The translations under genes and the position numbers were made by a program. The notes beneath the pieces are model-generated. The model was not told the DNA's origin. It saw only the letters and a program-made list of their open reading frames with translations, and made no database searches. Positions 1-9,205 of a stretch of 52,972 nucleotides of DNA are shown in pieces. Location of the stretch: positions 1-52,972 of the forward strand of contig JAAYSV010000015.1 in assembly GCA_012518215.1 (NCBI GenBank). Direction: 5' to 3'. Position 1 is the first letter of the stretch. Every line of letters begins with the position of its first letter. This DNA is from Bacillota bacterium (lineage in GTDB: Bacteria > Bacillota > Dethiobacteria > DTU022 > PWGO01).

Positions 1-1
1 A

Positions 2-79
2 AACATGCCGTTACTGCAGGGAGGCTTCAGTTTCACCAGGGAAGCTATTAAAAGTTTGATAGATAAAAAAGTGTGTTAA
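2..79 (+). CDS. 3' end of an unidentified upstream gene (partial)
   Basis: An open frame runs in from the left edge of the window and stops at TAA 77-79, giving about 25 residues that end in IDKKVC. The composition looks coding, but the piece is too short to assign a family. If real, the gene lies just upstream of the valS promoter and reads in the same direction. It could equally be a chance open frame. Confidence 0.3.
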   Translation, partial: NMPLLQGGFSFTREAIKSLIDKKVC

Positions 80-142
80 AAATTACGGGGTTCTCTCTTT
101 TTTCCTAAAGTAGGTTGACACCGTCCCGGAACGGTCTGCAAG

Positions 143-171
143 TTGACTTTTAATTGCGGAAATAATATATT
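143..171 (+). promoter_or_regulatory. sigma-A promoter of valS-folC
   Basis: TTGACT (143-148), a 17-base spacer and TATATT (166-171) give a near-consensus housekeeping promoter about 50 bases before the valS start. A second TTGACA at 115-120 has no matching -10. No T-box motif is visible in this short leader, unlike leuS later in the window. Confidence 0.7.
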
Positions 172-225
172 GAGAAGTTGAAAACCGATGTTAAAATGTT
201 CCTGTCAGGGTGAGGTGACTGTAAG

Positions 226-2904
226 ATGGAAAACAATCTGAAATCGGTGTACGATCCGCATGAGGTGGAAGATGAAATATACCGTTTCTGGCTGGACAGG
301 GATTGTTTCCGCGCCGGGAAAAATCAGGATGAAAAACCGTTCACAATCGTCATCCCTCCTCCCAATGTCACCGGATCGCTGCACATGGGGCATGCGCTGG
401 ACAATACCATCCAGGATGTGCTTGTCAGATGGAGAAGAATGCAAGGTTTCGATGCTCTCTGGTTGCCAGGGACCGATCATGCGGGGATCGCCACGCAGAT
501 AAGAGTCGAGGAACACCTGCAGGCAGAAGGGATTACAAGGCACGATCTCGGTCGGGAAGCTTTCCTGGAGAGAGTATGGGAATGGAAGGACAGGTATCAT
601 TCCCGCATACTGAAACAGCTACAGAAACTCGGCGTTTCCTGTGACTGGTCCCGGGAACGTTTTACCCTTGATGAAGGATGTTCACGGGCAGTGCGGGAAG
701 TATTCGTGAGCCTCTATCGCCGGGGGCTGATATACCGCGGGGATTATATGACCAACTGGTGCCCCCGGTGCCACACCGCTCTCTCCGATATAGAGGTTGA
801 GCACGAGGAGGAAGAATCCACCCTTACCTATATTCGCTATCCATTTTCTGGCACGGAAAATTTTTTGATCATTGCCACTACCCGCCCGGAGACGATGCTC
901 GGGGACACCGCCGTTGCCGTCCATCCGGAAGATGAACGCTACCGAAAATTTGTGGGTAAAAAGGTCCTTCTGCCCCTGGTGGAGCGGGAAATACCGATTA
1001 TCGCCGATGAATATGTTGACCCATCCTTTGGCAGCGGGGCGGTAAAAATAACCCCCGGTCATGACCCCAATGACTGGGAGATTGGCCGGCGCCATGGATT
1101 GGAGATCGTCAATGTGATCGGCAGTGATGCGCGGATGACATCTGCGGCGGGCAAGTACCGTGGCCAGGATCGCCTGGAGTGCCGTCGGCAGGTGGTTGAA
1201 GATTTGAAACAGCTGGGATTGATCGAGAAAATAGATGATTACCAACATGCCCCCGGCCGTTGCCAACGTTGCAATACTATCGTCGAGCCACTGGTTTCCC
1301 GGCAGTGGTTTGTCCGGATGAAGCCGCTGGCCGTGGAGGCGGCCAGGGTCGTGCGTGACGGAAAAGTGGCGTTTGTTCCCGGGCGGTTTGCCGGGGTCTA
1401 TCTTCACTGGATGGAAAATGTGCGCGACTGGTGTATTTCGAGACAGATCTGGTGGGGGCACCGCATCCCTGCCTGGTACTGTTCGTGCGGGGAAACGATT
1501 GTAGCCCATGAGGACCCTGTTGTCTGCCCGCGATGTGGCGGAGAAGATCTGACCCGGGATCCCGACGTTCTGGACACATGGTTCAGCTCGGCCCTGTGGC
1601 CATTTTCCACGATGGGATGGCCGGATGAAACCGAGGATTTGCAGAGGTATTTTCCCACCGATGTGCTGGTTACCGGTTACGATATCATTTATTTCTGGGT
1701 TGCGCGCATGATCGTCATGTCACTGGCCTTCATGGAAAACATTCCATTTCATACGGTTTATATCCATGGTCTGGTCCGTGATGCCCTGGGACGGAAGATG
1801 AGCAAATCTCTGGGGAACGGTATCGATCCCATCGAGATGATCGAGCAGTACGGTGCCGATACCCTGCGCTTCACACTCATTACCGGTCAGGCACCGGGGG
1901 GTGACCAGCGCTTCCGCCAGGAAAATGTTGAAGCGGGCCGCAATTTTGCAAACAAGATATGGAATGTCTCCCGCTTTGTACTGATGAATCTGGGTGCGGG
2001 TGAACCCCGCACGCCGATAAACCCTGCTGCGTTACCCCGGGGATTGAACCGCAATGATCGTTGGATACTGGATCGTTACAATGATGCTGTCAAGGAGGTT
2101 ACGGACCTTCTGGAAGAATATGAACTTGGCGAGGCGGCCCGGGCACTTTATGATTTCATCTGGAATGATTTCTGTGACTGGTATGTGGAATTCAGCAAGG
2201 CTGACCTGTACGCGAAGGGCGATGACTCCCGGAAGATAGAAACAAGGGCGGCGCTGACACGTGGAGTTCTGTTTCACATTCTGAAGGGAATGCTATGTCT
2301 GCTTCATCCCTTCATGCCTTTCATCAGCGAACAGATATGGCATTCATTGCCCGGGGAGGAGAAAGAGCCCCTCATCGTTTCAGCCTGGCCCCGCTATTGC
2401 CGTGAACTGGAGTTTGGCCAGGAGGTGGAAGAGGTGGAGCTCGTTCAGGAAATAATACGTCACATCCGCAATCTGCGCAGCCAGGTCAATTTCCCGCCGG
2501 CACGCAAGACCCCGGTTGTACTGCGTGTGCCTTCTTCCAGGAAAGAACTTCTGGCGGAGGAGGCCGACAACATCAAGGCCCTCGGGTCTGTTTCTGAACT
2601 AACCATCGGTGTGGAGGTCGGCAAGCCCCGCCAGGCCCTGACAGCTATCATCGGTGACGAGGTGGAGATCTACCTGCCCCTGGCGGGGTTGGTGAATTTG
2701 CAAGATGAGATTGGCAGGCTGGAGAAAGAATTGTCCGTTACCTTGAAAGATATGAATCAAAATAAAAGCAAGCTGGAGAATCGCGGGTTCATGCGGAAAG
2801 CCCCCCCGGATGTGGTCGCCAGGGTGGAAAACCGTTACCATGATCTTGCTGCCATCTACGAAAAACTGCAAGGCCGCCTGGAAGAATTGAAAGATATGAT
2901 CTAG
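226..2904 (+). CDS. valS: valyl-tRNA synthetase
   Basis: Class I aminoacyl-tRNA synthetase that charges tRNA-Val with valine in the cytoplasm. The 892-residue length is normal for bacterial ValRS. The HIGH signature appears as HMGH at residues 53-56 and the KMSKS loop as KMSKS at 524-528. CxxC pairs near residues 176-179 and 417-440 suggest zinc-binding knuckles. The CP1 editing insertion lies between the two signatures, followed by the anticodon-binding helical domain and a C-terminal coiled coil (about 815-890) rich in Glu, Lys and Leu, as usual for ValRS. The ATG start has a GAGGTGA ribosome site 7 bases upstream. folC follows after 46 bases with no terminator, so the two are probably co-transcribed, a common arrangement in Firmicutes. 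Confidence 0.97.
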   Translation: MENNLKSVYDPHEVEDEIYRFWLDRDCFRAGKNQDEKPFTIVIPPPNVTGSLHMGHALDNTIQDVLVRWRRMQGFDALWLPGTDHAGIATQIRVEEHLQAEGITRHDLGREAFLERVWEWKDRYHSRILKQLQKLGVSCDWSRERFTLDEGCSRAVREVFVSLYRRGLIYRGDYMTNWCPRCHTALSDIEVEHEEEESTLTYIRYPFSGTENFLIIATTRPETMLGDTAVAVHPEDERYRKFVGKKVLLPLVEREIPIIADEYVDPSFGSGAVKITPGHDPNDWEIGRRHGLEIVNVIGSDARMTSAAGKYRGQDRLECRRQVVEDLKQLGLIEKIDDYQHAPGRCQRCNTIVEPLVSRQWFVRMKPLAVEAARVVRDGKVAFVPGRFAGVYLHWMENVRDWCISRQIWWGHRIPAWYCSCGETIVAHEDPVVCPRCGGEDLTRDPDVLDTWFSSALWPFSTMGWPDETEDLQRYFPTDVLVTGYDIIYFWVARMIVMSLAFMENIPFHTVYIHGLVRDALGRKMSKSLGNGIDPIEMIEQYGADTLRFTLITGQAPGGDQRFRQENVEAGRNFANKIWNVSRFVLMNLGAGEPRTPINPAALPRGLNRNDRWILDRYNDAVKEVTDLLEEYELGEAARALYDFIWNDFCDWYVEFSKADLYAKGDDSRKIETRAALTRGVLFHILKGMLCLLHPFMPFISEQIWHSLPGEEKEPLIVSAWPRYCRELEFGQEVEEVELVQEIIRHIRNLRSQVNFPPARKTPVVLRVPSSRKELLAEEADNIKALGSVSELTIGVEVGKPRQALTAIIGDEVEIYLPLAGLVNLQDEIGRLEKELSVTLKDMNQNKSKLENRGFMRKAPPDVVARVENRYHDLAAIYEKLQGRLEELKDMI

Positions 2905-2950
2905 GTTTGATACAGCAATCATTGTAGAAAAGGGCCTTCCTCTGAAATTG

Positions 2951-4321
2951 ATGAAGGCATGGAAGAAGGGTGCCGGGTTGACTTACGAAGAAGTGTTGCA
3001 GTGGATTCACAGTATCGGGCGGTTTGGAATCCGGCCGGGCCTGGAGCGGATGAACGCTCTCATGGAACGCCTGGGAAATCCGCATCATCAATTCAGATGC
3101 ATACATATTGCCGGAACGAATGGTAAAGGATCCACCGCTGTTTTTATCACATCCGTCCTTCAGTCTGCGGGGTACCGTGTGGGTCTCTACACCTCCCCGT
3201 ACCTGGAAACCTTCAGTAACCGCATAAGCATGGACGATCGGGATATCCCCCCGGAAACACTCGTTGCCAATGTCAATAAAGTTCGCCCCCTTGTCGAGGA
3301 ATTTTCCCGGACTCCGGGGCTTGGTCCGCTGACCCAGTTCGAGGTGGTCACCTCGATAGCTTTCAATTACTATGCCGGAGCTGCCCCCGATCTGGTGGTC
3401 ATCGAGGCCGGACTGGGGGGGCGGCTGGATGCAACCAATATCGTCTCCCCCTTGCTCACGGTCATCACCAATGTAAGCCGTGACCATGTCAATATCCTTG
3501 GTTCCACCCTGGAGGAAGTTGCTTGCGAGAAGGCCGGGGTAATCAAGGAAAGGGTCCCTCTGTTTACCGCTGCTCACGATCCCATCGCACTGCGGATCCT
3601 GCGGGAAAGGGCCGCGGAGAAAAAAGCACCGTTGTATTGCGTTGTCCCGGCGGGGGAAACATCCTCGCCCGATGCTTGCCGGGGGGTAGTTGAATACGGT
3701 CGGCGGCAAATAATCCCCGAGGGGCAGATGTTTGACTGCCACGGCCTGAAAAATGATTACCGCGAAGTTTTTATTCCCCTTCGGGGGGAATACCAGGTCG
3801 AGAACGCCACCCTCGCCATCGGCGTTGTTGAATATTTGAGGGACCATGGTTTTGCCACGGATGAGAAGGCAATAAAGGCAGGATTGAAGATAGCCAGATG
3901 GCCCGGGCGCCTGGAAGTGTTGCAGGAAAAACCACGGGTGGTCATCGATGCAGCACATAACACTGCCGCTGTCAAAGCGATGATCAAGGCCATTCACGAA
4001 CATTTTTCTTGCAGGCGTCTCATCGTGGTTGTTGGCATCATGGAGGACAAGGATGCACGGGAAATGTTATCTCTCCTGATGGAGGCGGCGGATGACATCG
4101 TTCTGACCCGGCCGGCGATAGAACGAGCTGCCACCCCGCAGAGATTGAAGGCCATCGTGGAGGATCTGGGTGTGGAAGGAGTTTCCCCCCTCATTGAGCC
4201 GGATCTGAACGGGGCCATACGCCGGGTGCTGAGCCTGGCCGGCCCCGATGACATGGTGCTGGTAACCGGTTCAATTTATACGATCAGCGAGGCGCGGGCC
4301 CTATTTATTAAGAAGAATTAA
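2951..4321 (+). CDS. folC: folylpolyglutamate synthase / dihydrofolate synthase
   Basis: Mur-ligase-family enzyme that adds glutamate to dihydropteroate and folates using ATP. About 456 residues, normal for the family. The ATP-binding loop is GTNGKGS at residues 55-61, preceded by the family-typical HIA. Further family signatures are EAGLGGRLDATN, which carries the magnesium/folate-site region, and VIDAAHN in the C-terminal domain. An in-frame TTG lies immediately before the chosen ATG (2948); neither has a strong ribosome site, so translation may be coupled to valS. The gene follows valS closely and probably shares its promoter. Confidence 0.94.
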   Translation: MKAWKKGAGLTYEEVLQWIHSIGRFGIRPGLERMNALMERLGNPHHQFRCIHIAGTNGKGSTAVFITSVLQSAGYRVGLYTSPYLETFSNRISMDDRDIPPETLVANVNKVRPLVEEFSRTPGLGPLTQFEVVTSIAFNYYAGAAPDLVVIEAGLGGRLDATNIVSPLLTVITNVSRDHVNILGSTLEEVACEKAGVIKERVPLFTAAHDPIALRILRERAAEKKAPLYCVVPAGETSSPDACRGVVEYGRRQIIPEGQMFDCHGLKNDYREVFIPLRGEYQVENATLAIGVVEYLRDHGFATDEKAIKAGLKIARWPGRLEVLQEKPRVVIDAAHNTAAVKAMIKAIHEHFSCRRLIVVVGIMEDKDAREMLSLLMEAADDIVLTRPAIERAATPQRLKAIVEDLGVEGVSPLIEPDLNGAIRRVLSLAGPDDMVLVTGSIYTISEARALFIKKN

Positions 4322-4382
4322 CCGGGCAAGTGAGGTATAAAAAGGAGGAAATTTCTATATAATGTTGTAATATAGTATGGAA

Positions 4383-4420
4383 GGGGTTTACAAAGAGATA
4401 AAAGTAAAGCCCTTTATTAT
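4383..4420 (+). terminator. possible weak terminator after folC
   Basis: GGGGTTTAC and GTAAAGCCC can form a 9-base stem with one mismatch, followed by the U-rich TTTATTAT. It lies between folC and the small lipoprotein gene. The stem is short and the loop long (about 12 bases), so it may not be functional. Confidence 0.3.
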
Positions 4421-4449
4421 ACCTGAGGAAAGGAGGGGAGAGTTCAACA

Positions 4450-4671
4450 ATGAAGAAATATACAAAGTGGGGGGTTCTGTTGCTGGTTCTGGCTCTGGTG
4501 TTGAGTTTTGCACTGGGTTGCGAACAGGAAGCACAGGATGGCGATGATGACGTCGAAGGCGATGAGCTGGTAGAGGATAACGACCTCGATGATGATGATG
4601 CCGAAGACGAAGAGCTGGAAGAAGACGACGATGATGTCGAGGAAGAAGAGCTCGAAGACGAAGAGGAGTAA
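4450..4671 (+). CDS. small, extremely acidic predicted lipoprotein
   Basis: A 73-residue protein. Residues 1-24 form a signal peptide (Lys-rich start, hydrophobic core rich in Leu and Val) ending in ALGC, a relaxed lipobox. By eye, 35 of the 49 residues after that cysteine are Asp or Glu, and none is Lys or Arg. The predicted product is therefore a membrane-anchored, strongly negative tail on the outer face of the membrane. It has a good ribosome site (GGAGGGGAG) and its own downstream terminator, which argues for a real gene. I recognise no family. Cation binding (Ca2+, Na+) or electrostatic spacing would be guesses. It sits between folC and the rnf operon with no clear link to either. Confidence 0.7.
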   Translation: MKKYTKWGVLLLVLALVLSFALGCEQEAQDGDDDVEGDELVEDNDLDDDDAEDEELEEDDDDVEEEELEDEEE

Positions 4672-4696
4672 TTTGGATAGATAAACAACGCAAATG

Positions 4697-4731
4697 AAGG
4701 ATGGGGTTTTTGGAAGCCCCATCCTTTTTTT
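4697..4731 (+). terminator. rho-independent terminator after the acidic lipoprotein
   Basis: AAGGATGGGG and CCCCATCCTT form a perfect 10-bp stem around a 10-base loop, followed by a run of T. This is one of the strongest terminators in the window and isolates the small lipoprotein gene from rnfC. Confidence 0.9.
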
Positions 4732-5045
4732 ATGGATGGCGTAACCAACCAAAAACCTTCAAATACAGTCATTTTTGATTGTTATCGGAGCATGTTCCTC
4801 TTTATCTTTTCTTTATTTATAAAACCTCTTGATTTTTCCCTGATTGTAGCAAACGCCATCTCTTTATTCAATTATGCAGAAGATTCCCAAATATTAATAA
4901 ATTTAAAGAATGCTATTCGTGAGAAGGTATTTCTATTTTTGATCAAGAACATATAAACGTCGAATTTGTGGAGATTATTTCGCTTTTGTATTTCAACTGG
5001 CCCTGGTAATAAAAATTGATCATGTTTTCAGCTTGAAGGAGTAGA
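4732..5045 (+). other. AT-rich intergenic region before rnfC
   Basis: About 310 bases with no convincing gene. A 74-codon open frame starting at 4732 lacks a ribosome site and begins right at the terminator's end, so I reject it. The rnf promoter should lie here. A weak candidate is TTGTGG (4966-4971) with TATTTC 17 bases later, but I would not rely on it. Confidence 0.5.
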
Positions 5046-6380
5046 ATGCGGATGAGTGGAAAGTCGTTCAAGGGAGGTATCCACCCCGGGTACAACAAGG
5101 GAAAGACGGAATCCTTCCCCATCACCTCCATCCCGTTTCCCGGGAAGGTGGTAATTCCCCTTCTGCAGCATATCGGTGCGCCTTGCGAACCCCTGGTCGA
5201 GGTGGGGGATGAGGTCAAAAAGGGGCAGAAGATCGCGGAGAGTGAAGGGTTTGTTTCGGCTCCAGTTCACGCCAGTATTGGCGGGAAAGTGGTTTCCGTG
5301 GGTCCAGATTACACGCCCGTTGGCAGCAGGGTCAAATCGATTGTTATTGAAGGCAACGGTTCCGATGAGCAGGCAGAACGGCTCAATCCTGCCCGGAAAA
5401 CGCTGGAGGAACTCTCCGGGGAAGAAATCGTGGCTATCATACGTGAGGCGGGTATCGTAGGTATGGGAGGGGCTGCATTTCCCACGCATGTCAAGCTCTC
5501 CCCACCGGAAGGGAAGAAAATTGACACCGTCATCCTCAATGGGGCGGAGTGCGAACCATATCTGACTGCCGATCACCGTATCATGCTTGAAGATCCCGAA
5601 AGTGTTGTTCTCGGCTTGAAAGCGGTGCTGAAGGTTCTGAATGCGCACACCGGGGTGATTGGCATCGAGGATAACAAGCCGGATGCGGTCAAAACCTTGC
5701 AGGAAACGGTCAAAGGAGAAAAGAACATCACTGTTTTTCCGCTTCCGACCAAGTATCCCCAGGGAGCGGAAAAAATGCTCATAGAGGTGATTACCGGTAG
5801 GCAGGTCCCGTCAGGTGGATTGCCGCTGGATGTCAATGTGGTCAATCTGAATGTGGGGACCAGTGCAGCCATAGCCCATGCCATTGTGGATGGTACCCCC
5901 CTGATAGAACGGGTCGTCACCGTGAGTGGATCCGGTATCAAAAAGCCATCCAATCTCATGGTCAAGATAGGGACAACCTTTGCCGATGTTATAGAACAGT
6001 GCGGAGGAACGGTTGGAAAGATCAGCAAGGTGATCTCCGGAGGCCCGATGATGGGGATTTCCTTGCCCACCACCGCGGTGCCGGTGATCAAGGGCACTTC
6101 CGGAATTCTTGTTTTAACAGACCAGGAGGTGCAGTTGGGGGAGATTGGCCCCTGCATCAGATGTTCACGTTGCATAGCCGCCTGTCCGATGAATCTTCTA
6201 CCCAATTTTCTGGGGACGGTCAGCGAGAAAAGGCTTTTTGAAGAGGCAGAGGCCTTCCATGCTCTGGACTGTATCGAATGCGGTTGCTGCGCTTACGTAT
6301 GCCCGGCTTCCCGCCCATTGACACAATGGATCAGAGTATCAAAAGCGGAAATAACCGCCAGGAGAAGGAAATCGCAATAG
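5046..6380 (+). CDS. rnfC: Rnf complex subunit C (ferredoxin:NAD+ oxidoreductase)
   Basis: Peripheral electron-transfer subunit of the Rnf complex, which couples ferredoxin oxidation and NAD+ reduction to Na+ or H+ export. RnfC is the expected NADH/FMN-binding subunit. It begins with the family-typical KGGIHP (about residues 9-14), has a glycine-rich flavin/nucleotide region (GMGGAAFPTH, then NGAECEPY), a central SLBB-like domain, and two C-terminal 4Fe-4S motifs: CIRCSRCIAACP near residue 372 and CIECGCCAYVCP near residue 411. At 444 residues it is the usual length for Clostridia, without the long proteobacterial C-terminal repeats. The ATG has AAGGAG 5 bases upstream. It is first in rnfCDGEAB. 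Confidence 0.96.
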   Translation: MRMSGKSFKGGIHPGYNKGKTESFPITSIPFPGKVVIPLLQHIGAPCEPLVEVGDEVKKGQKIAESEGFVSAPVHASIGGKVVSVGPDYTPVGSRVKSIVIEGNGSDEQAERLNPARKTLEELSGEEIVAIIREAGIVGMGGAAFPTHVKLSPPEGKKIDTVILNGAECEPYLTADHRIMLEDPESVVLGLKAVLKVLNAHTGVIGIEDNKPDAVKTLQETVKGEKNITVFPLPTKYPQGAEKMLIEVITGRQVPSGGLPLDVNVVNLNVGTSAAIAHAIVDGTPLIERVVTVSGSGIKKPSNLMVKIGTTFADVIEQCGGTVGKISKVISGGPMMGISLPTTAVPVIKGTSGILVLTDQEVQLGEIGPCIRCSRCIAACPMNLLPNFLGTVSEKRLFEEAEAFHALDCIECGCCAYVCPASRPLTQWIRVSKAEITARRRKSQ

Positions 6381-6414
6381 TACTTGCCGCTATACAGAAT
6401 AGGAGTGAAAATAG

Positions 6415-7377
6415 ATGGGTAACAAATTGATTGTTACCTCCTCGCCGCACATTCGCACGGTGGATTCCATCAAAAGTGTCATGGTCGATGTACTGACTGC
6501 TCTTCTGCCGGTGGCCGCAGCAGCCGTGTTGTTGTTCGGTTACCGGGCACTGGTAACCATGTTGGTGGGGATGGCCGCGGCAATGATAACCGAAGCACTG
6601 ATTCTCAGAAAGTGGGATATCTTCGGTGACGGCAGTGCAGCTGTAACGGGGTTGCTTCTGGCGATGACCCTTCCGGCCAATGCTCCGTGGTGGATGGTTC
6701 TCGTCGGATCTGCCGTGGCTATCATCATTGGCAAACAGGTTTATGGAGGTATCGGGCAGAACATTTTCAACCCCGCCCTGGTGGGAAGGGCCGTGCTCGT
6801 TGTTTCCTGGAGCTCCCACATGGCCGGAGGTATCTGGCCTGTCCCCAAAGCATTTGATTTTTTGGCCGATGTGATCACTTCGGCCACCCCGCTGGCCATG
6901 GAACAGGCGGAAGTTGCCAGGATATCCCTGGGGGATCTGTTCTATGGAAATGTAGCCGGTGCTCTGGGGGAAACCTCGGCGGTCGCCTTGATTCTGGGTG
7001 GAATCTGGCTGCTTTACAAGGGGCATATCGACTGGCGCGTTCCCTTCTTTTATCTGGGAACCGTATTTGTGATGGGGGCGGCACTGGGGGGGGGTTTTTA
7101 CGGGAATGCTTATCTGACCGGTGCGTTCCATCTTCTTGCCGGTGGCGTGATGTTCGGGGCTATCTTCATGGCTACCGATATGGTTACCTCTCCGGTAACG
7201 CGCCTGGGCAAGGTAATCTTCGGCGTCGGATGCGGGGCCATCACCATGCTCGTGCGTCTTTTCGGGGTTTTCCCCGAAGGCGTCACCTTTGCTATCCTGA
7301 TCATGAACGCCTTGACACCGATTATAGACAAATATACCGTTCCCAAGAAATTCGGGGAGGTGGAACGTCATGAATAA
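6415..7377 (+). CDS. rnfD: Rnf complex subunit D (covalent-FMN membrane subunit)
   Basis: Integral membrane subunit with about 9-10 hydrophobic helices in 320 residues. It is homologous to NqrB and carries covalently bound FMN. The expected attachment site is TSATPL, where Thr158 lies in the S/T-x-A-T context recognised by ApbE-type flavin transferases. The transferase gene apbE lies about 1.5 kb beyond the end of the operon. The start has AGGAG 9 bases upstream. The 3' end overlaps the rnfG start by 8 bases (ATGAATAA), implying translational coupling. Confidence 0.96.
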   Translation: MGNKLIVTSSPHIRTVDSIKSVMVDVLTALLPVAAAAVLLFGYRALVTMLVGMAAAMITEALILRKWDIFGDGSAAVTGLLLAMTLPANAPWWMVLVGSAVAIIIGKQVYGGIGQNIFNPALVGRAVLVVSWSSHMAGGIWPVPKAFDFLADVITSATPLAMEQAEVARISLGDLFYGNVAGALGETSAVALILGGIWLLYKGHIDWRVPFFYLGTVFVMGAALGGGFYGNAYLTGAFHLLAGGVMFGAIFMATDMVTSPVTRLGKVIFGVGCGAITMLVRLFGVFPEGVTFAILIMNALTPIIDKYTVPKKFGEVERHE

Positions 7378-7921
7378 CATCGTCAAGATGACTCTCATCC
7401 TGGCCCTGGTAGGTGCTCTGTCCGGATTGTTGCTGACAGGAGCGAATCTGTTGACTGCCCCTGTGCTGGAATACAATACCCTGCAACAGAAGATGGAGCT
7501 GTTGCAAGAGTTCTTTCCCGAAGCCGAGGAGACCCTGACGGAAGAGATCGGGGGAATATTGTTTGATGTGGTCAGCGACCAGGAAGGTGAATTCCTGGGA
7601 ATCATGGCTCTTGCAGATGCTGCCGGCTATGGCGGAACGATCAAGTATTATCTGGCTGTCGGGAAAGACAGTTGCATCAGGGGTATCCACGTGATTGAAC
7701 ACGCCGAGTCACCCGGGATCGGGGATGTGATCGAAGACCCGGTATTTTTGGAAAAGCTGGCGGGAAAAAACATCTCGGAATCGTTTGTTATCGGGGAGGA
7801 CATCGATACGGTGACCGGAGCAACCATTTCTACCACTGCATTTTTACAATCCGTGGGCGATGCCGCAGGCCATGCTGCCGATCTGTACAAAGGCCTTGAT
7901 CCGGGCAGCAGCCCCGAGTAA
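7370..7921 (+). CDS. rnfG: Rnf complex subunit G (covalent-FMN subunit)
   Basis: Single-pass membrane protein with an extracytoplasmic FMN-binding domain (NqrC/RnfG family, 183 residues). Residues about 7-27 form the membrane anchor. VTGATIST contains the SGAT-like flavinylation site with Thr152 as acceptor, a second substrate for ApbE. The upstream HAESPG segment is also typical of the FMN-binding domain. The start codon lies inside the rnfD stop region, so translation is coupled. It is followed by rnfE after 31 bases. Confidence 0.96.
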   Translation: MNNIVKMTLILALVGALSGLLLTGANLLTAPVLEYNTLQQKMELLQEFFPEAEETLTEEIGGILFDVVSDQEGEFLGIMALADAAGYGGTIKYYLAVGKDSCIRGIHVIEHAESPGIGDVIEDPVFLEKLAGKNISESFVIGEDIDTVTGATISTTAFLQSVGDAAGHAADLYKGLDPGSSPE

Positions 7922-7952
7922 CGGTGGTATTTGAAGTTTTGGGGGTGAAAAG

Positions 7953-8555
7953 ATGAACATATATCTTCAGGATCTAACACGAGGCATCATCAAGGAGAAC
8001 CCGACTTTCCGCCTGGTTCTTGGGATGTGCCCTGTTCTTGGTGTCACGGTTACGGCCAAGGGAGGTGTGGGCATGGGCCTGGCCACGATGGCAGTGTTGA
8101 TCTGTTCGAATGTGGTCATATCGGCCCTGCGCAATTATATCCCGAAGAGCATCAGGATTCCCATCTATATAGTAATTATTGCCACCTTTGTCACCGTGGT
8201 CGACATGTTGCTGGCTGCCTATCAGCCTGAATTGCACAAGCAACTTGGTATATTCATTCCTCTTATAGTGGTCAACTGTATCATCCTGGGTCGCGCCGAG
8301 GCCTTCGCGGGCAAAAGGCCGGTTCTGCGTTCTTTATTTGATGGGGTGGGCATCGGCATCGGTTTTACATTGGCCCTGTTTATACTGGCAGCTGTACGAG
8401 AAATACTCGGTCAGGGTACGCTTTTCGACATTGCCGTAACCGGGCCGATATTTCAACCCATGGGTATTCTGGCCCTGCCGCCGGGAGCTTTTCTGGTTCT
8501 TGGGTTGATGCTTGCGGGGGTAAATGCTCTTTTTGAAAGGTTCGGGCTGGAATAG
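7953..8555 (+). CDS. rnfE: Rnf complex subunit E
   Basis: Polytopic membrane subunit (200 residues, about six helices), homologous to NqrD. The N-terminal segment GIIKENPTFRLVLGMCPVLG contains the conserved cysteine of the first transmembrane region, and IPLIVVNCIILGRAEA holds the second. Together with the paralogous RnfA these cysteines coordinate an intramembrane iron-sulfur centre in known Rnf/Nqr structures. The start ATG has GGGGGTG 6 bases upstream. Confidence 0.96.
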   Translation: MNIYLQDLTRGIIKENPTFRLVLGMCPVLGVTVTAKGGVGMGLATMAVLICSNVVISALRNYIPKSIRIPIYIVIIATFVTVVDMLLAAYQPELHKQLGIFIPLIVVNCIILGRAEAFAGKRPVLRSLFDGVGIGIGFTLALFILAAVREILGQGTLFDIAVTGPIFQPMGILALPPGAFLVLGLMLAGVNALFERFGLE

Positions 8556-8587
8556 ACACAAATTGCTCTTGAATGGAGGGGTTGAAC

Positions 8588-9175
8588 GTGGACATCGGAA
8601 AGATAATGGCCATCATCTTTATCTATATTTTTGTGGAAAACTTTGTTTTCAATAAATTTCTGGGAACCTGTCCTTTCCTGGGTGTCTCCAAGAAGATGGA
8701 GACCGCGGTGGGTATGAGCATGGCCGTGGTTTTCGTCATGATCATCGCCACTCTCTTTACCTGGTTGGTTCATTATTATATTCTGGTTCCCTTCGATCTG
8801 CTTTACATGCAGATCGTCACCTTTATCCTGATCATCGCTGCACTGGTGCAACTGGTGGAGACGGCGATGAAGAAGTTAAGCCCGGTGCTTTATCAGGGAT
8901 TGGGAATATTCCTGCCCCTGATAACCACCAACTGTGCGGTGTTGGGGGCCGCCATTCTGGCTATCAACCAGGAGTTTTCTTTTGTAGAATCTCTTTTTTA
9001 TGCACTGGCCGCTTCGGTGGGGTTTGGCCTGGCGCTGATCATCATGGCTGGCATCCGCGAACGGATGGAACTGGTGGAATTGCCCAAAGCTTTGAGCGGG
9101 ACGGTTGTTACCCTCGTTACCGCCGGCATCCTTTCCCTGGCTTTCATGGGCTTTCAGGGGATGCTGAAGCTGTAG
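8588..9175 (+). CDS. rnfA: Rnf complex subunit A
   Basis: Membrane subunit paralogous to RnfE and homologous to NqrE, with about six helices and 195 residues. The N-terminal half carries VENFVFNKFLGTCPFLGVS and the second half LPLITTNCAVLGA, the two cysteine-containing helices that form the shared [Fe-S] site with RnfE. I chose GTG 8588 over ATG 8573 because GGAGGGG (8575-8581) sits 6 bases before the GTG but inside the coding sequence if the ATG were used, and because family members begin directly at this hydrophobic segment. Confidence 0.94.
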   Translation: MDIGKIMAIIFIYIFVENFVFNKFLGTCPFLGVSKKMETAVGMSMAVVFVMIIATLFTWLVHYYILVPFDLLYMQIVTFILIIAALVQLVETAMKKLSPVLYQGLGIFLPLITTNCAVLGAAILAINQEFSFVESLFYALAASVGFGLALIIMAGIRERMELVELPKALSGTVVTLVTAGILSLAFMGFQGMLKL

Positions 9176-9205
9176 CATGATTTCTGGATCAAGGAGTTGA
9201 AACAG

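Noticed and set aside
2789-4003. 404-codon antisense frame over folC
   Set aside because: No motifs, opposite strand of a clear FolC, no ribosome site.
4732-4956. 74-codon open frame after the lipoprotein terminator
   Set aside because: No ribosome site, begins at the end of the terminator, and its composition follows the AT-rich intergenic DNA.
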